Positions 57,904-64,000 of a stretch of 64,000 bases of DNA are shown here, one piece after another; position 1 is the stretch's first letter, and the number at the start of each line of letters is the position of its first letter. A program made the position numbers and the translations under genes. The notes under the pieces were generated by a model that was not told the DNA's origin, searched no databases, and worked only from the letters and a program-made list of their open reading frames with translations. The stretch comes from Prevotella sp. P5-92 (GTDB lineage Bacteria > Bacteroidota > Bacteroidia > Bacteroidales > Bacteroidaceae). Location of the stretch: assembly GCF_002251245.1 (NCBI RefSeq), contig NZ_NPJG01000007.1, positions 124,001 through 188,000 of the forward strand. Reading direction: 5' to 3'.

Positions 57904-57932
57904 GGGCCGAAACCCTCAATTATTTTCTTTTA
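57897..57932. terminator. bidirectional terminator at the end of the aminotransferase gene
   Basis: TAATTGAGGG (57897-57906) pairs with CCCTCAATTA (57913-57922) around a CCGAAA loop, with an A run before and TTTTCTTTT after. The aminotransferase stop codon TGA (57901-57903) lies inside the stem. Confidence 0.88.
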
Positions 57933-58010
57933 TCCTTATACCTCTGTCCTTATTTCTCTATTCTTATTTCTCTATCCTTATTTCTCTGTCCTTATTTCTC
58001 TATCCTTATT
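57933..58010. repeat. 14-bp tandem repeat overlapping the end of the acyl-CoA synthetase gene
   Basis: Units of TCCTTATTTCTCTA start at 57933, 57947, 57961, 57975 and 57989, with a partial sixth at 58003. The outer units are the most diverged. The stop codon of the minus-strand synthetase gene (57992-57994) is inside the fifth unit and its last codons (RIRIEK) are repeat-derived. Confidence 0.92.
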
Positions 58011-60067
58011 CTCGCATCCACTGCCACCACATCGTCGCCGTCGGCTAACAATGGGTTGATGTCGAGTTCCTTGATCTCGGTGGCAAAGCGGAGGAGGGTA
58101 GAGAGGCGGACTATTATCTCCGTGTATTTCTTCTCATTGACTCCCTTTTGTCCTCGCGTACCTTTTATTATCTTATAGGCACGCAGCGAGTGGATCATCG
58201 ACGAGGCCTCGGGATAGGACAAGGGGGCGAGACCGCTCGACACGTCTTTCAGCACCTCGACAAAGATGCCGCCCATGCCGCAAAGCACCACATGGCCGAA
58301 TCTCGGCTCATATTTCGCGCCTATAAACAGCTCAGTGCCGCGAATCATCTTCTGCACCATCACGCTGCGAGCACCTTCTATCTCCATCATACGTTCAAAC
58401 TCCAGGGCGAGATGCTTCTCCGAGCGGATGTTCAGCGCCACGCCGCCGACATCGCTCTTGTGTATCGGCCCCACCACCTTAGCCACCACGGGGTAGCCTA
58501 TCTCCGTGGCAAAGTCGATGAGCTGCTGCTTGTCGTCGCTCACCTTCTCGGGCACCATCGGTATTCCCGCACAATCAAAGAGCTGGCGCACAATGTGCGG
58601 CTCCACAAATCCGTCCTCCTTTATGTCTGCTATTATCTCGCGTATGCGAGGCACATCCACCCCGAAGAGCTCTATCTCAGGACGAGCCGGACCCGGTGTT
58701 GACATTATGCGTGCGAGAGACACGGCAAGCGTCACCTCGTCGCTGAAGTTGACATGGCCTTTCTTGAGAAACTCTGCCACCTCGGGACCTGCCGTGTGCA
58801 GCGAGGGTAGGATAGGGAAGATGGGTTTCTTGCACTCCAGTATCTTCTTGTGCAGCACGTCGTAAGTCTCGAAGAGCTTCACCAGTCCAGGTGTTCCGAA
58901 GATAACCATGATGGCATCCACCTCGTCGAAACGGTTCTCGCAGTAGTCGATGGCTGTGGCAAGCTGTTCGGGAGTGCCTGTGGCAAGGATGTCAATCGGA
59001 TTGGCTACCGATGCCCCTGGGAAGAGCCTCTCCTTCAGCTCCTCTGCAGCCTCGCCCGTAAACTGCGGCACCATCATGCCGCCTTTCGACAAGGCGTCGG
59101 TCAGCATCACGCCCGGTCCGCCGGCATGAGTGACGATGGCGAAGCGGTTGAGCTCTGCATTTGAAGATGTGGGAGGCAGACAAGAGAATATGCAGCCCAC
59201 GGTGGTCAGTTCCTCGCGCGAGAAGCATCTCACTATGCCAGCCTTGCGGAAGAGAGCCTCTACGGCAGAGTCGCTTGTGGCGATGGCTCCCGTATGCGAC
59301 GACGCCGCTCGGCTTCCGCTCTCGCTCGATCCGCTCTTGATGGCTGCAATGCGGCATCCTTTCCTTATCAGCGAACTGGCGTGGAACAGTAGTTTGTCGG
59401 GGTTGGAGATATTTTCTATGTAGAGCAGTTTGATGGTAGGGTCGGTGTCGGGGTTGAAGTTCTCGTCCATATACTGCAACACATCCTCAATGCCAATCTG
59501 CTTGCCGTTGCCTATCGACCACACCGAGTTGAACTGCAGTCCTTTCATCACCGCCGATTCAAGAATGAACACCGCCGTGGCACCCGAGCCGCTGACGAAA
59601 TCCACGCCCTTGGGGTTGAGCTGTGGTATAGGCTTTGTAAACACGCTGTGATGATGGTTGTTGAGCAGTCCTATGCAGTTTGGTCCTATCAGCGCGGCGT
59701 TATACTGCCGACAAGTCTCCAGTATGTCTTCCTCCAGCCGTGCCCCTTCCTCGGTCTCCTCGCCGAATCCGGCAGAGATGATGACGAAGGCCCTCACCTG
59801 CTTCTCTGAGGCGAGCTGACGCACCGTGTCGGGACAAAACTTCGCAGGTATGACGAGAATGGCCAAGTCTGTCGGAGGCAGTTCCTTCACGTCGTGAAAC
59901 ACCTTTATTCCCTGCACTTCGTCTTCCTTCGGGTTGACGATGCGTAGTGTGCCCTCATATCCCCCGGAGAGGATATTTCTCACGATGGCACCACCTGGTT
60001 TGTGGAAGTTGTTTGATCCACCCACCACTACGATTGATTCCGGTTGTAATAGTTGCTTGTTAATCAT
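57992..60067 (-). CDS. ADP-forming acyl-CoA synthetase (alpha-beta fusion)
   Basis: A 691-residue acetate--CoA ligase (ADP-forming) family enzyme. The CoA-binding domain starts at residue 1 (ESIVVVGGSNNFHKPGG). The ligase domain carries the phospho-histidine motif SHTGAIATSDSAVEALFRKAG near residue 257. The C-terminal ATP-grasp half has GYPVVAKVVGPIHKSDVGGV. It converts an acyl-CoA plus ADP and phosphate to acid plus ATP, or the reverse. Placed next to IorAB it could make ATP from arylacetyl-CoA during amino acid fermentation. The C-terminal residues are encoded by a 14-bp tandem repeat. It is convergent with the aminotransferase gene. Confidence 0.93.
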   Translation of the reverse strand: MINKQLLQPESIVVVGGSNNFHKPGGAIVRNILSGGYEGTLRIVNPKEDEVQGIKVFHDVKELPPTDLAILVIPAKFCPDTVRQLASEKQVRAFVIISAGFGEETEEGARLEEDILETCRQYNAALIGPNCIGLLNNHHHSVFTKPIPQLNPKGVDFVSGSGATAVFILESAVMKGLQFNSVWSIGNGKQIGIEDVLQYMDENFNPDTDPTIKLLYIENISNPDKLLFHASSLIRKGCRIAAIKSGSSESGSRAASSHTGAIATSDSAVEALFRKAGIVRCFSREELTTVGCIFSCLPPTSSNAELNRFAIVTHAGGPGVMLTDALSKGGMMVPQFTGEAAEELKERLFPGASVANPIDILATGTPEQLATAIDYCENRFDEVDAIMVIFGTPGLVKLFETYDVLHKKILECKKPIFPILPSLHTAGPEVAEFLKKGHVNFSDEVTLAVSLARIMSTPGPARPEIELFGVDVPRIREIIADIKEDGFVEPHIVRQLFDCAGIPMVPEKVSDDKQQLIDFATEIGYPVVAKVVGPIHKSDVGGVALNIRSEKHLALEFERMMEIEGARSVMVQKMIRGTELFIGAKYEPRFGHVVLCGMGGIFVEVLKDVSSGLAPLSYPEASSMIHSLRAYKIIKGTRGQKGVNEKKYTEIIVRLSTLLRFATEIKELDINPLLADGDDVVAVDARIRIEK

Positions 60068-60093
60068 GTTATTTGTTTCTTTTTGTTAGTTGC

Positions 60094-60124
60094 AAAGGTA
60101 AGGCTTTTTCATCAAATCACAAAA
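60094..60124 (-). promoter_or_regulatory. promoter of the acyl-CoA synthetase gene
   Basis: On the minus strand: TTTG (complement of 60121-60124), 19 nt, then TACCTTTG (complement of 60094-60101), 26 nt before the start codon. It separates this gene from the mobile region upstream. Confidence 0.62.
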
Positions 60125-60150
60125 TTATCCTCATCCTTTTATGTTTTTTT

Positions 60151-61089
60151 TTATCTTGTCTTCCAGTATTCGCCGTAGTCTTTCACCCCGTCGGGCAACA
60201 CATGTCCTTTCAGATTGGGGAAATGTCGTTTCAGGGCTTGGAACAGTTCCATTCCAGGACGGTCTCTGTCGGGCATCATGTGCAGCGTCACGCCCTCTGG
60301 CAATCCGTTGTTTATCAGTCTTATGTCGCCCATGGTAAGAGTTGTGGCCGACGGGATTGCCACCGCCTTGTGTCCCGCCGACATCATCGCCCAGCAGTCT
60401 GACGGTCCCTCGGTGATCCACAGCTCGTCGCCCGGCGTCAGACACCTTATCATCGGTTTGTTATACATTCCCACGTGCGACCCTCGTGGGAAGCGGAAGC
60501 GGGGTTTGTCTTCGGTGCCAAGATACCTTCCCTGTACGCTCAGCAGCCTCCCGTCAACGTCTCTGTAAGGAATGAGCAGCGACGGCGCGTCATAAAACGC
60601 CTTTCCCCATCGCCAGCAGGGCGTAGGCTCCGTCACGCTTGTCAGTCCACACCATTGAGCCACCTTAGGGTCTATCTTCCTCTCGACGAAGAGAAAGTCA
60701 GCCGCCTTACCTTCTATCGTAGGATGCACAATGAGCGTTGAGAGATATTCCACATCCACTGTCGCCACACCCCTAAAGTCAGTCTGTCCGCTTCTGCCAA
60801 CAGGCATCACGCCGCTCCCTGCCGCAATGGTGTGGTCGCCTCCGTCAATCCACATCGCCGCCTCTTTAAACCCGAAGTTGTTATACCTCATCACAAGGTC
60901 GATCACGTTCCCTCTTGCTCCGCAGGCATAGCAACAAAATCTGTTTCTCTTCACGTTGAAGTGCAAACTCGGGTGTTTATCGTCGTGGAAGGGACAGAGC
61001 GCCTTGTGGCGCACTATCCTAATCCCTAATCGCTCAGCCACCTCCTCTATGGGCGTGGCTCTCGTTCTGTAAAGGTCTTCGTTGTTCAT
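60151..61089 (-). CDS. CHC2 zinc-finger and Toprim primase (mobile-element type)
   Basis: A 312-residue DnaG-like protein, much shorter than chromosomal DnaG. Residues 1-80 hold the primase zinc finger CPFHDDKHPSLHF and CYACG (C-x2-H and C-x2-C). The middle segment runs to SLLIPYRDVDGRLLSVQGRYLG. The Toprim domain has WITEGPSDCWAM with the catalytic glutamate and MMPDRDRPG with the DxD aspartates. There is no DnaB-interaction domain. Such stand-alone forms belong to phages and integrative elements. The start at 61089 (MNNEDLYR) is preferred over a non-ATG four codons upstream. The end lies about 50 nt from the synthetase promoter. Confidence 0.88.
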   Translation of the reverse strand: MNNEDLYRTRATPIEEVAERLGIRIVRHKALCPFHDDKHPSLHFNVKRNRFCCYACGARGNVIDLVMRYNNFGFKEAAMWIDGGDHTIAAGSGVMPVGRSGQTDFRGVATVDVEYLSTLIVHPTIEGKAADFLFVERKIDPKVAQWCGLTSVTEPTPCWRWGKAFYDAPSLLIPYRDVDGRLLSVQGRYLGTEDKPRFRFPRGSHVGMYNKPMIRCLTPGDELWITEGPSDCWAMMSAGHKAVAIPSATTLTMGDIRLINNGLPEGVTLHMMPDRDRPGMELFQALKRHFPNLKGHVLPDGVKDYGEYWKTR

Positions 61090-61113
61090 TGAAGTAATCA
61101 ATTTATTTTAATT

Positions 61114-62511
61114 TTACCTTGTTTTCTTCTGATACATCGCACCGTTTTCAGTTATCAGACCCTGTTTTTTCCAGTTTCTGAGCATTCCGCGTACCTTGAA
61201 ATCCGTCGGTTCCTCGCCGTTGTTCATCTTACACTGCTGCATAAGCTGATCCTTAGAGAACACCTTAGGCAGACACTCGTAGATGGTGTCGTTGGCAGTG
61301 CGGTAAGAGCGTTCGTCGCCTATTACCCGACAGTTCTTGTCGTTGTAGTTGACCTTGAGTTTCTCGCCGAAGTAAAGCATGTCCATATCCAGTATATAGT
61401 CAGCTATAGTGTCAAAAACTTTCAGCATCGTTGGCGTCTGTTCGTCCACTATCAGCTTGGCAGTGATGCCAGGATCATCCTTCAGCACCTTCTCAGCCCC
61501 CTCATATCCATGCTCTTTCATCAGCCTCTCAGCCACAAGAAACAGCATCAGACACACCGTCATGCGGTAGGCGGTCACATGGTCGCGCAGTCGGCAGCGT
61601 GCGAGAACGTCGTTGCCGTCCTTGGCAGCCTGGAGACAGATGTTGTCAGCCCATTTTATGCTCTTTTTCTCAAGCAGCGGCAGCACCATTGTACCCTTCA
61701 TCAGCGATATCAGATGCGCTGCCTCGTGTATTTTCCGCTTCTCCTCGTCGGTGAAAGGTCGGTCGTTGCTGAACATGTCATAAGTGTTGTCGTGCATCTT
61801 GGCAATGGCAGTTCTCGACAGCAGTCCGTTGGTCATGTTCGACATCAGTTTGTAGAGCGACTCAGGCTGTCCGCACATTATCACGCTCCACTGCAAGCTC
61901 TTGATGTGGACGTTGGCCGCCTCAAGGCTCTTCGCTTCGCGTTCGTAGCAAGCGCCGTCGTAGCTGAGGCGGAGCATGGTCGAAAACTCGTTGGTGCCGT
62001 TGCGCCCCCATTTCGTCAGTGGTATGTCTATCTCGGGAGTGAACGAGATGGCCCTTTTGCCATCCACGTCTTCGAGTCGCTCAGCCAGGTTAGCCACCGT
62101 GGTGTTGAGTGTCTGCACCCTCATCGGAAACCTTGGTTTGTCCTTTTGTTTCTTAGCGTTGCGGTCGCGTTTGGCCTCCTGTCTCCACTTCTTTTCCTCA
62201 TCCACTATGCGCCATTTCTCCTCAATCAGTTCGTAGGCCAGTTCGGCGAAGATCTCGTCCATCTGACTCTTCCTCGACGCTGCTTCGCCGATGATGTTTA
62301 TTATCTGGTTAAGAGGATTCACCCTGTCGTGTATCTCCACCATCACGTCTGATGCCAACACGCTGACAGTGCCCGTAGTGGTAAACAGGGCAGGCATCTC
62401 GTTCTCGGGTCCTGCGTGGTCAAGACATTCTCTTGCGCCTTGTCCGCGAGCTTCAGGGGGGATTTTCATCATTTCCATTGGCTCTTTAACTACTTTCTTT
62501 TTTCTTGCCAT
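61114..62511 (-). CDS. DUF3987 family protein (mobile-element replication)
   Basis: A 465-residue protein, basic at the start (ARKKKVVKE). The NIIGEAASRKSQMDEIF segment is in the place of a P-loop but lacks a proper GKS/T. Typical DUF3987 segments follow: a Lys/Arg-rich helical region (EKKWRQEAKRDRNAKKQKDK), TLNTTVANLAERLED, ISFTPEIDIPLTKWGRNG, VIMCGQPESLYKLMSNMTNGLLSRT and a C-terminal winged-helix-like part. The family is linked to replication of mobile elements, usually beside a primase as here (gap 24 nt). Confidence 0.78.
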   Translation of the reverse strand: MARKKKVVKEPMEMMKIPPEARGQGARECLDHAGPENEMPALFTTTGTVSVLASDVMVEIHDRVNPLNQIINIIGEAASRKSQMDEIFAELAYELIEEKWRIVDEEKKWRQEAKRDRNAKKQKDKPRFPMRVQTLNTTVANLAERLEDVDGKRAISFTPEIDIPLTKWGRNGTNEFSTMLRLSYDGACYEREAKSLEAANVHIKSLQWSVIMCGQPESLYKLMSNMTNGLLSRTAIAKMHDNTYDMFSNDRPFTDEEKRKIHEAAHLISLMKGTMVLPLLEKKSIKWADNICLQAAKDGNDVLARCRLRDHVTAYRMTVCLMLFLVAERLMKEHGYEGAEKVLKDDPGITAKLIVDEQTPTMLKVFDTIADYILDMDMLYFGEKLKVNYNDKNCRVIGDERSYRTANDTIYECLPKVFSKDQLMQQCKMNNGEEPTDFKVRGMLRNWKKQGLITENGAMYQKKTR

Positions 62512-62532
62512 AAGTTATTCTGTTTCTGTTGT

Positions 62533-62910
62533 TTAATGTACTATAGCAAAACCTTCTCTTATAGCTTCCTCAGCCTCTTTTACCATCGTCTTGGCGACAT
62601 CTATTCCCTCATGCTTAAACACCTTCAGTGTGAGCAGGAATGCGCCATCTTTGGTGGCTGAGAGTCGTCCGTGTGCCACCTTTTTCAGCAGCACGCCTCG
62701 GCGTCTTCTTGCTGGCGGAAGTGGCGAGAAGTCAAACGTTCCGTCGCGCATCAACTGTCCCTTGCCCGCCCTTACAAATGGCTCCACCACTCCCGGCACA
62801 GGATCGTCGGGACAAAACATCACATACTTCTGGTCAGTCACATACGCCACGCCTCCAAGCTGCACACTCTGACTGTCATCAACGTCCGCTTTTTTCATTG
62901 TTCTACTCAT
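62533..62910 (-). CDS. hypothetical protein of the mobile region
   Basis: A 125-residue protein with no family recognised. It has an acidic start, a central arginine cluster (PARRRRGVLLKKVAHGRL) and a helical C-terminus (VAKTMVKEAEEAIREGF). The basic cluster could contact nucleic acid. It is 21 nt upstream of the DUF3987 gene and 18 nt downstream of the DUF3127 gene, so it belongs to the same leftward operon. A start four codons later is possible. Confidence 0.6.
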   Translation of the reverse strand: MSRTMKKADVDDSQSVQLGGVAYVTDQKYVMFCPDDPVPGVVEPFVRAGKGQLMRDGTFDFSPLPPARRRRGVLLKKVAHGRLSATKDGAFLLTLKVFKHEGIDVAKTMVKEAEEAIREGFAIVH

Positions 62911-62928
62911 AATTAAAACTTTTTTGAA

Positions 62929-63222
62929 TTAAACATTTTCTTTCTTCACTCCCCATCCGTTCAGCTCCTGCGCCGCCATTTCGCGGCCATCCTTGGTTCT
63001 GTATTCCCTAACCCTCGACGACCAGTGGCACGACACAGTGTCGCCCTCCTTGATGGAGTCCACCAGGTTCACCCTGTCGGCGGTGAACCTCACGAGATAT
63101 TGGTTAGGATACTGAATTCTCTCGTCAATCTCCTCCAGTATCACCTCACGAGATTTCCACTCGCCTCTCTCAGACACTCCCGTCTGCAGAGGCATAATTT
63201 TCTTCACTTTCAAATTGTCCAT
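62929..63222 (-). CDS. DUF3127-like OB-fold protein, putative single-strand DNA binder
   Basis: A 97-residue protein. The segment VKKIMPLQTGVSERGEWKSREVILEE and the pattern PNQYLVRFTADRVNLVDSIKEGDTVSCHWSSRVRE match the DUF3127 OB-fold (LPLQSG, EFVLE, GDEVTVSF-like). Ends with AQELNGWGVKKE. DUF3127 proteins are SSB-like and common on Bacteroidota elements. A role in element replication with the primase is likely. Confidence 0.75.
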   Translation of the reverse strand: MDNLKVKKIMPLQTGVSERGEWKSREVILEEIDERIQYPNQYLVRFTADRVNLVDSIKEGDTVSCHWSSRVREYRTKDGREMAAQELNGWGVKKENV

Positions 63223-63235
63223 TTTTCTTTTCTGT

Positions 63236-63637
63236 TTAAATTATTGTTATGCTTACCTCCTTCTCATCCTCCATCATTCCCATCAGCTTGTCGAGAGCCC
63301 TTCTGCTCCACACGAGCCTGCCCTTGATAAGGTTGTCGCCCACCAGGATGCATCCTTCCGTGTCCTTTGCGCTGTTGCCCGAATGAATTCTTATGCCCTC
63401 AAACCCAGGCACCCCCACAAGCAGCGGCAGATACTTCTTAAACCTCGGCGACTTTGTCACCACCACCCGGTAAGTGCCTTCCGGCACCGCCGATTTCTTT
63501 GGCACTTTCAGTTCTCCGCCTTTGTAGTTACGCCATGTCGGCTCCAGAGTGTCGCAGATTCTGTCCCCTTTCTCGTCCGTCAAACGCCCGATAGTATAAT
63601 CAGCACGTTTGGCAATTCTTTTCAGTATAAGTTTCAT
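63236..63637 (-). CDS. DUF5675 family protein, L,D-transpeptidase-like
   Basis: A 133-residue protein with DTLEPTWRNY, AVPEGTYRVVVTKSPRF, GIRIHSGNSAKDTEGCILVG and WSRRALDKLM. The H-x-G ... G-C-I arrangement recalls the catalytic His and Cys of L,D-transpeptidase/lysozyme-like wall enzymes, and DUF5675 proteins are usual in phages and related elements. The start at 63637 was chosen because a strong Shine-Dalgarno sequence (GGAGGAAG) lies directly before it, which is exceptional for this window; a start 13 codons upstream is less likely. The gene has a 13-nt gap to the DUF3127 gene. Confidence 0.82.
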   Translation of the reverse strand: MKLILKRIAKRADYTIGRLTDEKGDRICDTLEPTWRNYKGGELKVPKKSAVPEGTYRVVVTKSPRFKKYLPLLVGVPGFEGIRIHSGNSAKDTEGCILVGDNLIKGRLVWSRRALDKLMGMMEDEKEVSITII

Positions 63638-63653
63638 GTTCTTCCTCCGCAAA

Positions 63654-64000
63654 TTACTTCCTAAATTTAGATTCATCGAGCCAGTAAGCCGTAACGAGCC
63701 ACAAGTTCTTTCCTACAGCCTTCACTGACACCGTAGCCTCCAGCCTCACCTCCAGCCTTTTGAGATTTTTGAAAGTCATGAAGTTCTCGTTCTCCATGAG
63801 CATTGCCACGCCCACGAGCGAGTCGCTGTTGTTCACACACCACTCCGTGTGTCCCATCTGCACACCGCCGAAAACGCTTCTTACGGCGTTTTCCGCATCC
63901 TTCCCGCATTTCACCTTACCCAAGCTACGCTCCACCACTGTTTCTGGCATTTTTTTCACCGAGTAGCACTCATACGGATCTTTTCTCGTTTGCTGCTTTT
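63654..64000 (-). CDS. hypothetical protein of the mobile region, partial at the window edge
   Basis: No family recognised. The reading frame stays open from the stop at 63654 to the edge of the window. The residues ahead of the nearest in-frame GTG at 63959 (DPYECYSV) look like ordinary protein, so the true start is probably outside. If it began at 63959 it would have 101 residues. The readable part is a mixed alpha/beta sequence with MPETVVERSLGKVKCGKDAENA, TEWCVNNSDSLVGVAMLMEN and LWLVTAYWLDESKFRK. It belongs to the same leftward run as the primase. Confidence 0.55.
   Translation of the reverse strand, partial: KQQTRKDPYECYSVKKMPETVVERSLGKVKCGKDAENAVRSVFGGVQMGHTEWCVNNSDSLVGVAMLMENENFMTFKNLKRLEVRLEATVSVKAVGKNLWLVTAYWLDESKFRK

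Noticed and set aside
61510..62352. 280-codon open frame opposite the DUF3987 gene
   Set aside because: The sense frame has recognisable family segments and fits the operon; the antisense translation is His/Val-rich without any motif.

Overview
The window reads as a chromosomal segment of an anaerobic Bacteroidota, most likely a Prevotella-type (Prevotellaceae) gut, rumen or oral bacterium. The evidence is the many promoters of the Bacteroidota pattern (-33 TTTG-like box, 19-20 nt, then TAnnTTTG), the near absence of strong Shine-Dalgarno sequences in the core genes, and lineage-typical families (DUF4421, DUF1460, DUF4954, fused NfnA-NfnB, class I fumarase, ThiH-type thiamin synthesis). No function here was tested by database search; all calls come from reading motifs and context.

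Layout. 1-9.6 kb: housekeeping and envelope genes (membrane protein, Gfo/Idh oxidoreductase, a DUF4421-DUF1460 pair, YkvA, EngB, ABC-F ATPase, RecR, a glycosyltransferase and an acetyltransferase). 9.7-9.9 kb: two identical tRNA-Asp genes with their own promoter and terminator. 10-16.5 kb: pgk, serS, a fused NfnAB-like transhydrogenase, a DUF486 protein and a TtcA-like thiolase. 16.6-24.2 kb: polysaccharide genes, with one rightward GT14 gene and a tight leftward operon (GT2, UDP-galactopyranose mutase, a GT8 fragment, a Stealth phosphotransferase, GT2, GT4, GT2). 24.3-30.3 kb: a TPP-riboswitch-controlled thiamin operon thiG-thiS-thiH-thiD-thiE-thiC-thiE2 with no thiF. 30.3-38.4 kb: YitT, ClpB, a 1.1 kb repeat-rich divergent intergenic region, LemA, a TPM protein and fumarase. 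38.5-38.85 kb: a self-contained unit for a 42-residue double-glycine-leader peptide. 38.9-47.3 kb: M16 protease, DUF4954, HflX, a lipoprotein and an ABC exporter. 47.4-60.1 kb: an aryl-acid/aromatic amino acid cluster (IorAB, two PaaK-type ligases, ACT protein, porin, sodium:solute symporter, PaaI thioesterase, aminotransferase, ADP-forming acyl-CoA synthetase). 60.1-64 kb: one edge of a mobile element or prophage (primase, DUF3987, DUF3127, DUF5675 and unknowns), open at the right border.

How the genes work together. The 47-60 kb block can link aryl-2-oxo acids and arylacetates through arylacetyl-CoA. IorAB interconverts 2-oxo acid and acyl-CoA with ferredoxin, PaaK activates free arylacetate, the aminotransferase connects oxo acid to amino acid, and the ADP-forming synthetase can harvest ATP in the fermentative direction. 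The NfnAB-like fusion could balance NADH, NADPH and ferredoxin for such reactions.

The least ordinary features are the orphan GG-leader peptide gene, and a striking density of short intergenic tandem repeats (8, 14, 16, 21 and 23 bp units) and a dispersed palindromic element. Two of the arrays supply the last codons and stop of a neighbouring gene.
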